The position numbers were made by a program, and so were the translations under genes. A model generated the notes under the pieces. The model did not search any database and had not been told where the DNA came from. It worked only from the letters and a program-made list of their open reading frames with translations. Below, in pieces: positions 1 through 7,146 of a stretch of DNA of 9,594 bases (within the stretch, counting starts at the first letter, position 1; each line of letters opens with the position of its first letter). Source of the stretch: an uncultured Ignavibacteriales bacterium (GTDB taxonomy: Bacteria > Bacteroidota > Ignavibacteria > Ignavibacteriales > Ignavibacteriaceae); NCBI GenBank assembly GCA_903915485.1, contig CAIWTC010000421.1, positions 1-9,594 of the forward strand, written 5' to 3'.

Positions 1-860
1 CCATGCAGTGTTTCAGAATAACCAATAAACAGATATCCATTTTTATTTAAACTATTATATAAATTACTTACTACCTTTATCTTCGAGCGCATATCAAAAT
101 AGATAAGCACATTTGCGCAAAAGATTACATCAAAATTCAACATCATTCTCATATCAATGTCATTGTATAGATTCATTACCTTGAATGATACATTCTTCTT
201 TATCGAAGGATCTAAAACATATGAGTCGCCATTTGACCTGAAATATTTTTTCAGGTAATACGGCGGTGCGTTTCTTATTGAATAATCTTTATATATACCC
301 TGTTTGGCTGTTTCCACAACTGCATAGTTAATATCCGTCCCAACTATCTCAAACTCCATCGACGGATATTTAGGCTTGATAAACTCATTCAGCATAATTG
401 CAATTGAATATGCTTCTTCACCCGAAGAGGAAGCCGCACTCCATATTTTCAATTTATTTTTATTCGCCCGCATAGGATTTTTGAGTATTTCAGGAACCAG
501 TGAGGAGACTAATGCCTCCAACTGCGGTTGATTTCTAAAAAAATATGTTTCGTTAATAGTAATTGCTTCGTATAAATACTTTAGTTCCTGCCCCCGTTCA
601 TTCCCAAACTTTACAACATCCATATACTTATCATATGAGCGGATTCCAAGAAAATTCATTCTCTTCATCAGTCTGCTCTCAAGTAAATATTTTTTATTGT
701 CCTGAAACCAAATTCCCGTTTGCTGATATATCAAAAGCCGCCAGTCTTCAAACATTTTATCTGTCAATTGACTTATTTCACTCGGAGGAATGATTGAAAA
801 TTGATTGATTTTTGAAGCCGCGTATTTTTGTTCCGGTGCAGATGAGCCAAGTGGATTCAT
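1..860 (-). CDS. cheR: CheR-type chemoreceptor glutamate methyltransferase (3' end outside window)
   Basis: The family transfers methyl groups from S-adenosylmethionine to glutamates of chemoreceptors in the cytoplasm, setting adaptation. I translated the minus strand from the ATG at 858-860: about 286 residues are open to the window edge. Visible CheR landmarks are an N-terminal helical domain with TGIWF (48-52) and LLESRLMKR (59-67), the motif NETYFFRN (103-110, usually T.FFR), the SAM-binding loop WSAASSSGEEAYSIAI (140-155), the acidic GTDI (174-177), FCANVLIYFD (247-256) and the C-terminal GYLFIGYSETLHG. Family members are roughly 270-290 residues, so only a few residues should be missing. 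A 20-30 residue N-terminal extension precedes the helical domain. The start ATG overlaps the stop of the upstream HEAT gene by one base (TAATG), which fixes the start and suggests coupled translation. The usual Arg of FCRN is Ala here. Function is well supported; the target receptor is not in view. Confidence 0.93.
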   Translation of the reverse strand, partial: MNPLGSSAPEQKYAASKINQFSIIPPSEISQLTDKMFEDWRLLIYQQTGIWFQDNKKYLLESRLMKRMNFLGIRSYDKYMDVVKFGNERGQELKYLYEAITINETYFFRNQPQLEALVSSLVPEILKNPMRANKNKLKIWSAASSSGEEAYSIAIMLNEFIKPKYPSMEFEIVGTDINYAVVETAKQGIYKDYSIRNAPPYYLKKYFRSNGDSYVLDPSIKKNVSFKVMNLYNDIDMRMMLNFDVIFCANVLIYFDMRSKIKVVSNLYNSLNKNGYLFIGYSETLH

Positions 861-862
861 TA
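858..862 (-). promoter_or_regulatory. TAATG stop/start overlap coupling HEAT gene to cheR
   Basis: On the minus strand the TAA stop of the HEAT-repeat gene (862-860) shares its last A with the ATG of cheR (860-858). No separate strong ribosome binding site is needed in such junctions, because terminating ribosomes can restart on the overlapping ATG. This implies one mRNA and linked expression levels of the two proteins. Confidence 0.75.
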
Positions 863-2242
863 GCTTCCTTCCTCGTCTGAACTGCCGGAGGCTAAAATCC
901 ATTTTATGCGGTCCCGAATCATTTCCTCGCTGTCGTTCTGGAAAATCCCCGCAAACTCTCTAAGTTTATCGGGTGTGAATACTTCTAATAATTCTATAAG
1001 TCTTAAACGATTCCATAGAATATTATCGCTTACCATCTGCTCGAAAAACGCTATTGCCATATCGGGCTTTATCATAAAGAGCAATTCCATAGCAAGCTTT
1101 CTAACCTCTTCATCAGGGTTCGACAAGTGGTATGAAAGCGAATCGCACAAACTTACAATCTCTGTTTCCTGAAGGGAACTTAATGTTGAACCGTTCCATT
1201 CCTCTAAAAATGTTTTCAGCAGTTCAAGCAAGGCGCGGAGATTTCTGCTTCTGTCAGATAAATTATCCATTAACAAACGCAGTGTATTTGGGCCGTCTTT
1301 ACAAAGGTATGGTAAAATATTTGTATCTATTTCTGAATCATTGCCGAATATTTCCAGACATGTTTTCAAAACATCTTCATCTCTAAAAGAAATGATTAAT
1401 GAGGAAGCGGCAAGTTTGTAATTTTTCTCTCCTTCACACAAAGTGGAAAGGATTTTTGATTTTGTCAACTCATCGTAAGGGATATCAATATCGTATTTAT
1501 CACAAAGTTTTTTAAGCGAAAGAATGATTGCCCAGGTGTAAGGTATTTCACTTTCACGGAGTTCCGTAAGAAGAAAATAAAACGAACTTTCATCGCCTAG
1601 GTCGCCGATACTTTCAAGCATTGAAAACTTGGTTAAATCCGTTGCTGCAGCATAATTTTCCATAATGAAAGCCGCTGCCTCCGGTGAACCGATTTTCCCA
1701 AATGCCTCTATAACCGTCGGGCCATAAAGCTCACTCATCTTATAGACTTCAATTAAGTCCTGAATTGCGTCAGCATATTTAATATTTCCCAACGCCTCTG
1801 CACATGCAAGCAGAACATTCTCATTTTTTGATGATTTCATCGTTCCAATGATAACATTTGCAGGTGCGGGGTCCCCGATTAGTCCCATTATATCAATAAT
1901 GAACTTTGCATCATCGTCTGTTGAATCAGGCAGATAAGCAATCAGTGAAGGTATTGCCGAAACTCCTATTCTCAGCAGAATATCACACACTAAATTTCTT
2001 AGCGCAATATCATGTGAAGATATTAGTTTTACAATTTGTGAGGGGATTGCCGGGTTTTCATTGAAAGAGAGGGCCATTCCAGCCGCATCTCTTACGCCCT
2101 TGTCGCTGTCCGAGAGCAGTTCAATTACTTTTGCTAGCTCATTTTCAGTAAGCGGCTCCGTAAAATATACTTCTGCCGCCCGCCTTCTAAGCTCAGGGTC
2201 CGGACTGTTGAGGTCTTGTACTATTGTTTCTACATCCATCAT
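860..2242 (-). CDS. HEAT-repeat scaffold protein upstream of cheR
   Basis: A 460-residue soluble, acidic, all-helical protein with no signal peptide or membrane segment. HEAT-like helical pairs are visible as repeated ...DPELRRRAAEVYF (15-27), DSDKGVRDAAGMAL (45-58), HDIALRNLVCDILLRIG (77-93), NVLLACAEALGNI (142-154), PTVIEAFGKIG (175-185), FSMLESIGDLG (206-216) and, near the C-terminus, NPDEEVRKLAMELLF (375-389). The middle (about 230-370) is helical but poorly repeat-like. It ends in an acidic Ser/Glu tail. HEAT solenoids bind other proteins; no catalytic motif is seen. The start has two adjacent ATGs (2242 and 2239) and no clear Shine-Dalgarno. Its one-base overlap with cheR suggests a scaffold or regulator in the same chemosensory pathway; that role is inferred from position only. 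The coding region is solid, the exact function unknown. Confidence 0.9.
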   Translation of the reverse strand: MMDVETIVQDLNSPDPELRRRAAEVYFTEPLTENELAKVIELLSDSDKGVRDAAGMALSFNENPAIPSQIVKLISSHDIALRNLVCDILLRIGVSAIPSLIAYLPDSTDDDAKFIIDIMGLIGDPAPANVIIGTMKSSKNENVLLACAEALGNIKYADAIQDLIEVYKMSELYGPTVIEAFGKIGSPEAAAFIMENYAAATDLTKFSMLESIGDLGDESSFYFLLTELRESEIPYTWAIILSLKKLCDKYDIDIPYDELTKSKILSTLCEGEKNYKLAASSLIISFRDEDVLKTCLEIFGNDSEIDTNILPYLCKDGPNTLRLLMDNLSDRSRNLRALLELLKTFLEEWNGSTLSSLQETEIVSLCDSLSYHLSNPDEEVRKLAMELLFMIKPDMAIAFFEQMVSDNILWNRLRLIELLEVFTPDKLREFAGIFQNDSEEMIRDRIKWILASGSSDEEGS

Positions 2243-2447
2243 AAATTAATTTTGTTTTCTCAATTATCGAATGATTTGGGAAAAATATTTAGCCTTCCCG
2301 CCAACTATTTTCTCTAAATACAATTATCTCAATGATTTAGCAATAAATGTGCCGAGAATATAATTTTAGCAAAACATGTTTATTTTGAAATTGCGTTATT
2401 CACTCACTCCCTTACCATTTCACCACCGAACCCATTCAACCTAGAGA

Positions 2448-2482
2448 TTTTTTTGTCGCACGCCCCACAGGGCACAAAAAAA
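2448..2482. repeat. Imperfect inverted repeat with T7/A7 arms
   Basis: The outer arms are TTTTTTTGT (2448-2456) and ACAAAAAAA (2474-2482), a perfect 9-bp match. The inner arms are GCCC (2462-2465) and GGGC (2470-2473) around a CACA loop. Five unpaired bases (CGCAC, 2457-2461) form a one-sided bulge. Because a U-run follows the stem when read in either direction, it resembles a bidirectional intrinsic terminator, but neither flanking gene ends here. It may instead be a small mobile repeat or a folded leader of the minus-strand transcript. Only the base pairing is seen; the role is open. Confidence 0.55.
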
Positions 2483-2579
2483 CTGCACTCAATCCGCACA
2501 ATCCTTGATATACTTCAATAATTACCCCCAGCAATCAATTTCCCGTTATTTTGCTTCACTTAGCGTATGTTCCCCCTCG

Positions 2580-2612
2580 CCATTTACCATTCACAATTCA
2601 CCATTTACCATT
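2580..2612. repeat. Two direct copies of CCATTTACCATT
   Basis: The 12-mer CCATTTACCATT occurs at 2580-2591 and again at 2601-2612, a period of 21 bases, with the related CACAATTCA between. A similar TTACCATTTCACCACC lies at 2412-2427. The pattern is low-complexity and made of CCATT/CACCATT units, so it could be an intergenic repeat family of this genome or binding sites for a regulator. No reading frame through it is convincing. Confidence 0.5.
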
Positions 2613-2692
2613 ATGTCCCATATTAGCCACATGCAGATATTTCAACATTAATATTTTTTTCATAGTAGAAGAATTAGAATTGCTTTTTACCT

Positions 2693-2700
2693 TATTTTTG
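2693..2700 (+). promoter_or_regulatory. Possible Bacteroidota-type -7 element (TAnnTTTG) for the TPR-PAP2 pair
   Basis: TATTTTTG matches the TAnnTTTG consensus of the Bacteroidota primary sigma factor and would place transcription start roughly 28-30 bases before the ATG at 2736. No TTTG -33 box lies at the expected 19-21 base spacing, and such a short AT-rich match can arise by chance, so the call is weak. Confidence 0.22.
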
Positions 2701-2735
2701 CTTAATTAAGTATCGAATAATAATAATTTTGGTAA

Positions 2736-3221
2736 ATGAGGACCCACAGAAAATTTCAAGAAGCATTTGAGCTTATAGAAAAAGGATATAGATACCAGCG
2801 CAAGGGAGCTATTCAACAAGCTATTCGCATTTATAAAGCATCGCTTAAAGTTTTACCTACGGCAGAAGGTCACACCCACCTCGGGTGGGCGTTCAGTCTT
2901 CAGGGCGAATACAAAGCGGCTATATATGAGTGCTATCTTGCTATTGAACTTGACCCTGATTATGGTAATCCGTATAACGATTTAGGCTACTACTTCCTCA
3001 TTTTCAAAAATTACGAAAAAGCAATTTCGTGGTTCCTGAAAGCACTCGAAGCAAACCGTTATGATGATAAACACATTGCATTGTTTAATCTCGGCAGGGT
3101 TTACGAACTTCAGGGCAAATGGGAAACCGCAGTTGAATATTATTATCAGTCTTTCGAAAAGAAACCTTCATTCAAAGATGCTTCTTACGCCGTACTGCGT
3201 CTTCAGGCATTATTAAATTAA
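2736..3221 (+). CDS. Small tetratricopeptide-repeat (TPR) protein
   Basis: A 161-residue protein made almost entirely of TPR units, with no signal peptide or membrane helix, so probably cytoplasmic. Four repeats can be read, at about residues 9-42, 43-76, 77-110 and 114-148. Each has the usual pattern of a small residue after a Gly or Ala in helix A, an aromatic early in helix B and a closing Pro (for example LGWAFSLQGEYKAAIYECYL, then AIELDPDYGNPYNDLGYYF). TPR arrays bind partner proteins; no enzyme motif is present and the partner cannot be told from sequence. It is the first gene of a plus-strand pair: its stop is 7 bases before the PAP2 gene. The ATG is preceded by AT-rich sequence without a Shine-Dalgarno. 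Confidence 0.9.
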   Translation: MRTHRKFQEAFELIEKGYRYQRKGAIQQAIRIYKASLKVLPTAEGHTHLGWAFSLQGEYKAAIYECYLAIELDPDYGNPYNDLGYYFLIFKNYEKAISWFLKALEANRYDDKHIALFNLGRVYELQGKWETAVEYYYQSFEKKPSFKDASYAVLRLQALLN

Positions 3222-3228
3222 TTTTCCG

Positions 3229-4032
3229 TTGAAACGATTCTCCTCACTTCTGTTTTTATTTTTCCTTTTAACTACTTCCCTTTTCCCGCAGGAGGTTTAT
3301 AAACTTAATTGGACAAGCGAAAGCATTCAGTTAGGCTCTGCATTGGCTTTAGAAATAGCTGCTGACCAAATCAGCACTTCAATAAAACCATTGACTCTTG
3401 CCGAAATCAGCAGTCTTGATAAAAACTCAATTAATTCTTTTGATAGAAGTGCCGTCAATAATTGGAACACTAAGGCCGGTTCGCTAAGCAATGTAACTTT
3501 AGGATTGAATTTCATCGCACCCGCAATTTTACTTTTTGGTGAAAGAGGCAGAAAAGAACTCACCACCGGAATAACCATGTACAGCGAAACCATGCTATAT
3601 GCGTTAGCAGTTAATCAAATCACCAAGATGCTGGTTAAACGCACCCGCCCCTACAATTATAACAGCACCGTTTCTTCAAGTGAAAAAACTACTTTAGATG
3701 CGCGGCTCTCTTTCTACTCGGGGCACACAACAATTTCGTTTGCATCCGCAGTGTTCTTATGCAAAACTTTTTCGGACTATTACCCCGACTCAAAAGCAAA
3801 GCCTTATGTAATAGGTTTTTCGCTGGCAACTGCAGCGCTCACGGGCTACCTGCGTTATGAGTCAGGCAATCACTTCCCGACAGATATCATCACCGGTGCA
3901 GTAGTAGGCTCCGCAATAGGATACTTTGTTCCGTATTTCCACAAAACATCTGCCTCTTCCGAAACAAGCGATAAAGTTTCCTTCAATGCATCCGCAAGCC
4001 CTATGGGTATTGGGTTCGTGGTTATATTTTAG
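3229..4032 (+). CDS. Secreted or membrane-anchored PAP2-family phosphatase
   Basis: A 267-residue protein of the PAP2 (type 2 phosphatidic acid phosphatase) family, which removes phosphate from lipid phosphates or diphosphates (such as undecaprenyl-PP or phosphatidic acid) through a His nucleophile. The three signature motifs are present: K-x6-RP (K133 to R140-P141), YSGH (163-166, usually PSGH) and R-x5-H-x3-D (R209, H215, D219). A signal peptide occupies residues 1-21 (Lys-Arg, hydrophobic core, then LFPQ), so the active site is likely periplasmic. Further hydrophobic stretches lie at about 91-103, 165-178, 194-207 and 218-236. The start is TTG: the in-frame TAA at 3214 leaves no upstream ATG, and a later start would lose the signal peptide. 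The protein ends GIGFVVIF, a C-terminal Phe reminiscent of outer-membrane proteins. Exact substrate is unknown. Confidence 0.9.
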   Translation: MKRFSSLLFLFFLLTTSLFPQEVYKLNWTSESIQLGSALALEIAADQISTSIKPLTLAEISSLDKNSINSFDRSAVNNWNTKAGSLSNVTLGLNFIAPAILLFGERGRKELTTGITMYSETMLYALAVNQITKMLVKRTRPYNYNSTVSSSEKTTLDARLSFYSGHTTISFASAVFLCKTFSDYYPDSKAKPYVIGFSLATAALTGYLRYESGNHFPTDIITGAVVGSAIGYFVPYFHKTSASSETSDKVSFNASASPMGIGFVVIF

Positions 4033-4191
4033 TTAACACTAAGGTCTCTGCGTTTTATTTGTTTTCCTTCAAATACTCAGCTTAAACAAAATTCTCCTCC
4101 CCAGTTAAAAAATTTTCCTTACAACTTTAGTCTTTTTATATTAAAAATAACTTGATTCTATACAAAATAATTATTAATTTTAATTGTTGTT

Positions 4192-4332
4192 ATGAACATA
4201 TTATTAGCATTGTGGTTTGTTGTATGTGCTACGTTATGGAAAAAGGGTTCCGCTATATTATCCACCCCCAATATTTTTAACCTAACTGTAGCAGTTTTTG
4301 GTTTCTTTTCTTTACTTTTTATAGAAATATAA
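4192..4332 (+). CDS. Possible small two-helix membrane protein ahead of sensor kinase
   Basis: ATG at 4192 to TAA at 4330-4332 gives 46 residues. The translation starts MNILLALWFVVCATLW (first hydrophobic segment), then KKGSAILSTPN (charged turn), then IFNLTVAVFGFFSLLFIEI (second hydrophobic segment). This is the profile of a short membrane hairpin with the positive loop probably facing the cytoplasm. No Shine-Dalgarno precedes it, and AT-rich DNA tends to encode hydrophobic peptides by chance. It is in the same frame as the downstream kinase, with only this stop codon and 24 further sense codons between, so it may be a real small protein, an N-terminal membrane anchor cut off by a nonsense mutation, or noise. 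I recognise no family. Confidence 0.35.
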   Translation: MNILLALWFVVCATLWKKGSAILSTPNIFNLTVAVFGFFSLLFIEI

Positions 4333-4340
4333 CGAGATAG

Positions 4341-4348
4341 AGGGGAGG
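4341..4348 (+). promoter_or_regulatory. Strong Shine-Dalgarno-like AGGGGAGG upstream of kinase start
   Basis: This is the best ribosome-binding-site match in the intergenic DNA of the window, yet it lies 56 bases before the annotated kinase ATG (4405). Eight bases after GGAGG is an in-frame ATT (4357-4359), a rare but known start codon; no ATG, GTG or TTG lies in frame between the upstream stop (4330-4332) and 4405. Either translation starts at ATT and adds 16 residues to the kinase, or the motif is fortuitous. Confidence 0.3.
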
Positions 4349-4404
4349 ATATCGATATTTTAAATAATTCAACAAGCGCCATTGCGAGATCGGGCGAGGC
4401 AGAA

Positions 4405-7146
4405 ATGTCTATTTCGATTCTTGCCGGAAAGTCACAAATGTCAAAATTTCCAGAACAACTCGCTGTTTCCGTTTCCTCGATCTTATCACATCTTAATAAT
4501 ATAGAAATTCCTGCGGCCATTCTTGACAATGGAAAAAACATCTATGCAGTAAATTCCTGCTTTTGTTTATCTCTTTTAATAGATGAAACTAAAATATCCG
4601 GAACGCACATTAGAGAGTTAATTCCCAGTCTGCAAAAATGGTCGAGTACGGATGCCTATAAAACAAAACCCTTTAATTCTAAAACAACTATCGAGCTTCA
4701 TTCAGGACATAAAATTTCTTGCAGCATTAATGTTGAACCCATCTCCAACAAAAATGAAATATTTTTCCTGATAACATTTCGCGAAATAGCAGATAACAAA
4801 GAACTGCGGAAGCACCCTATTCATCAGCCTCACTTGGATGCTATTATCTCTATCATGCCTGATGCCGCTCTTATTACTCAGAATAATTTGATTATTACAG
4901 CCAATAGAGTTGCTGCAAATCTTTTCGGAGTGAGTAATGAAAAAGAATTAATCGGCAGGGAGATGCATTCCTTAATTTCCCCTGAAGATGATATCATTCT
5001 TAAGTTAAATCTTAGAACCGGTGAAAGAGTTGCATACAAAACAGACGGCAGCTTATGCGTAGTTGAAGTATTCGAAAAATCACTCTCATTTTCAGAAATA
5101 GAAATTACTTTAATTATACTTAAAGATGTCACTACGGGGAAAGAACCACTATGTTCACACCCCAGGAAGTGCTCGCTAATTGAACAAAGTCAGGAGTTCG
5201 GCGGCATACTTAACACCAAAGGTCAGTTTTCGTATATAAACCCCGCGCTATTAAGTTTCACGGGTTACGAATCCAAAGACCTCCTCAGCAAAGGCTTCGT
5301 TACTCTGTTCGCTAATTATCAGTCAGATAAAAGCGTTCTTGAAATTTGGGATAATTTGGAAAAAGGCATCCCCTACTCCGGCACAGTGCTGTGCAAAAAA
5401 AGAAGCGGTGAGTTGTTTTACCATGAAAGCACTTTGAATCCGTTAAAAGATGCTAACGGTGCGCTCATAGGGTACATAATATCAGGCAGAGATGTAACCT
5501 CAAGAATCTTATTTGAACAGGAATCATCACAGCACGAAAAGCGTTTTAGATTAATTGTAGAGCATGTTTCTGACATTATCTTCCTGCTCCTCGGAGACGG
5601 AACCATTGAATATGTAAGCCCTGCGGTTTTATCATCGCTTTCATTTCTCCCCGCTGATTTAGCAGGAAAAGAATTTACTTCTTTAGTTAAAGATGATTCG
5701 CGAAAGTCTGTCAATGATATATTGATCAAATCAGCATCCGGTGAAACAAAAGATTTCTCGTTTGATGTAATAATGATTGATAAAACCAGGCACTCCAAAA
5801 CCTTTGAAGCTGTCGGCAAAATGTTCTCCGAGAAAGATAACATCAATAAATTCATTGTCGTGTGCAGGAATATCGACCAGCAAAAAATACTCCTTGATGA
5901 ACTTCACCAATATAAGGACAATCTTGAAACACTTGTTTCTGACAGAACATCCCAGTTATTAACTACAAATGAGAAACTGAATAACGAAATTTCCTGGCGC
6001 AAAGAGGTTGAAGAAGAACTTTCAGTCAAAGATGAAAGACTCGCACTTGCACTGGAGGTTTCCGCTTACGGTCTATGGGATATTAACTTTGAAACGGGGT
6101 CAATCTTTTACAACGAGCGCTTTAGCGATATACTTGAATTCTCGGGAGACAAAAAAGAGATAATGGACTTAAAAAGTTTTGAGTCATTCATTCACCCTGA
6201 TGATATTCATTTATTCAGAGATAAATTCAAGAATCACCTCATGGGTAAAAGTGAAGTATTCGAGATTGAGCACAGGCTTGTATTAAAAAATTATGTCAGG
6301 AAGTATGTTTCCCTCCGCGGCAAAGTAGTTCTCAAAGACAGCGATGGGAATGCATCAAGGTTTATCGGACGAATCGAAGATATCAGTATGCGCAGAAAAG
6401 TTGAAGAAAAACTTCAGAAAGCTCTCGAGCGCGAAAAAGAACTCAATGAAATGAAATCCCGTTTCATATCAATTGTATCTCATGAGTACCGCACTCCCCT
6501 TGCAACAATTCTTTCCTCAGCTGAAATCTTAGAGTTATATGACGAGCAACTGTCGCCTGAGAAAAAGAGTGAGCAATTATCAAAAATAGAATCATGCGTT
6601 GATGAGATGACGCAATTGCTTGACGATGTCATAACAATAAACAAATATGACATGGAGAAGATAGACCACACAATTACTGAATTTGAAATCATCTCATTTT
6701 CCAGAAGCATCATTCATGACGCTATTAGCATTATGAAAGTTGCGCCACACATACATTTCGGATCTAATCTTAACGAATTCAAAATTAATTCTTCACTGAC
6801 TCTATATAAGCAGATACTATCTAATCTTGTAACCAATGCCTGTAAATATACTCCGTCATCAAAAAGTATTACTATAACAATATCAATCTCAGCCTCTCAT
6901 GTGTCTATTAAAGTTGAGGATCAGGGAATCGGCATTTCCCCTGATGACCAGAAGCACTTGTTTGAGCCTTTCTTCAGGGGTTCTAATGTGGGCTCTCTCT
7001 CAGGTTCAGGGTTAGGTTTATCAATTGTCAAAAGGTCTGTCGACATTCTTCAGGGGACACTTTCAATGGAAAGCACTTTACATATTGGAACAACTTTCAC
7101 AATTGAGCTGCCTTCAGATTACAATATAAATTCACGGGGTGTATAA
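4405..7146 (+). CDS. Soluble multi-PAS sensor histidine kinase
   Basis: A 913-residue kinase that should sense a signal through PAS domains and pass phosphate from its His to the adjacent receiver protein. PAS-like folds can be read at about 33-128 (degenerate), 144-242, 262-366, 381-492 and 546-664 (PAS_3 type with a PAC end, RFIGRIEDIS). Coiled-coil linkers lie at about 493-545 and 662-690. The HisKA domain has the H-box SHEYRTPL with H693. The ATP-binding domain has the N-box N811 (LVTNACKYTP), G1 DQGIGI (839-844), F-box FEPFFRG (853-859) and G2 GSGLGLSIVK (867-876). All catalytic motifs are intact. No membrane helix is visible and there is no attached receiver, so it is a cytoplasmic orthodox kinase. 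The start is uncertain: ATG 4405 is used, ATG 4438 is possible, and an upstream ATT at 4357 follows a Shine-Dalgarno-like motif. Its stop overlaps the next gene (TAATG). Confidence 0.95.
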   Translation: MSISILAGKSQMSKFPEQLAVSVSSILSHLNNIEIPAAILDNGKNIYAVNSCFCLSLLIDETKISGTHIRELIPSLQKWSSTDAYKTKPFNSKTTIELHSGHKISCSINVEPISNKNEIFFLITFREIADNKELRKHPIHQPHLDAIISIMPDAALITQNNLIITANRVAANLFGVSNEKELIGREMHSLISPEDDIILKLNLRTGERVAYKTDGSLCVVEVFEKSLSFSEIEITLIILKDVTTGKEPLCSHPRKCSLIEQSQEFGGILNTKGQFSYINPALLSFTGYESKDLLSKGFVTLFANYQSDKSVLEIWDNLEKGIPYSGTVLCKKRSGELFYHESTLNPLKDANGALIGYIISGRDVTSRILFEQESSQHEKRFRLIVEHVSDIIFLLLGDGTIEYVSPAVLSSLSFLPADLAGKEFTSLVKDDSRKSVNDILIKSASGETKDFSFDVIMIDKTRHSKTFEAVGKMFSEKDNINKFIVVCRNIDQQKILLDELHQYKDNLETLVSDRTSQLLTTNEKLNNEISWRKEVEEELSVKDERLALALEVSAYGLWDINFETGSIFYNERFSDILEFSGDKKEIMDLKSFESFIHPDDIHLFRDKFKNHLMGKSEVFEIEHRLVLKNYVRKYVSLRGKVVLKDSDGNASRFIGRIEDISMRRKVEEKLQKALEREKELNEMKSRFISIVSHEYRTPLATILSSAEILELYDEQLSPEKKSEQLSKIESCVDEMTQLLDDVITINKYDMEKIDHTITEFEIISFSRSIIHDAISIMKVAPHIHFGSNLNEFKINSSLTLYKQILSNLVTNACKYTPSSKSITITISISASHVSIKVEDQGIGISPDDQKHLFEPFFRGSNVGSLSGSGLGLSIVKRSVDILQGTLSMESTLHIGTTFTIELPSDYNINSRGV

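Larger units (their letters stand above)
2243..2735. other. Divergent intergenic region, 493 bp, no gene found
   Basis: This lies between the 5' ends of the minus-strand HEAT gene and the plus-strand TPR gene, so it should carry both promoters. I checked short ORFs; those with an ATG reach only about 13-22 codons and look random. The region holds an A/T-tailed inverted repeat (2448-2482), a duplicated CCATTTACCATT motif (2580-2612) and a possible Bacteroidota-type -7 box (2693-2700), listed separately. Its central part (about 2400-2620) is unusually rich in C on the plus strand, unlike the flanking AT-rich stretches. Confidence 0.7.
4033..4404. other. Gap between PAP2 gene and sensor kinase
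   Basis: The first part (4033-4191) is AT-rich with no gene and no convincing terminator. The second part holds the 46-codon hydrophobic ORF (4192-4332) and then 72 in-frame, stop-free bases leading to the kinase ATG, including the purine-rich AGGGGAGG (4341-4348). The promoter of the kinase operon must lie here or just upstream of 4192, but I could not identify a convincing box. Confidence 0.6.

Noticed and set aside
563..793. 76-codon plus-strand frame opposite cheR
   Set aside because: It is antisense to the conserved N-terminal domain of CheR and has no domain of its own.
2724..2731. TAATTTTG as the -7 promoter box of the TPR gene
   Set aside because: It matches TAnnTTTG but would put transcription start at the ATG itself, and the nearest upstream TTTG is 23 bases away, outside the usual spacing.
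3287..3296. GCAGGAGGTT as an internal ribosome binding site in the PAP2 gene
   Set aside because: It encodes the Gln-Glu-Val after the signal peptide, and no start codon follows at a usable distance.
4029..4042. TTAGT/ACTAA hairpin at the PAP2 stop codon
   Set aside because: Five AT-rich base pairs with no following T-run; expected by chance.
4158..4541. 127-codon minus-strand reading frame across the kinase start
   Set aside because: It overlaps the kinase N-terminus antisense, has no recognisable domain or ribosome site, and its composition fits a mirror of the coding strand.
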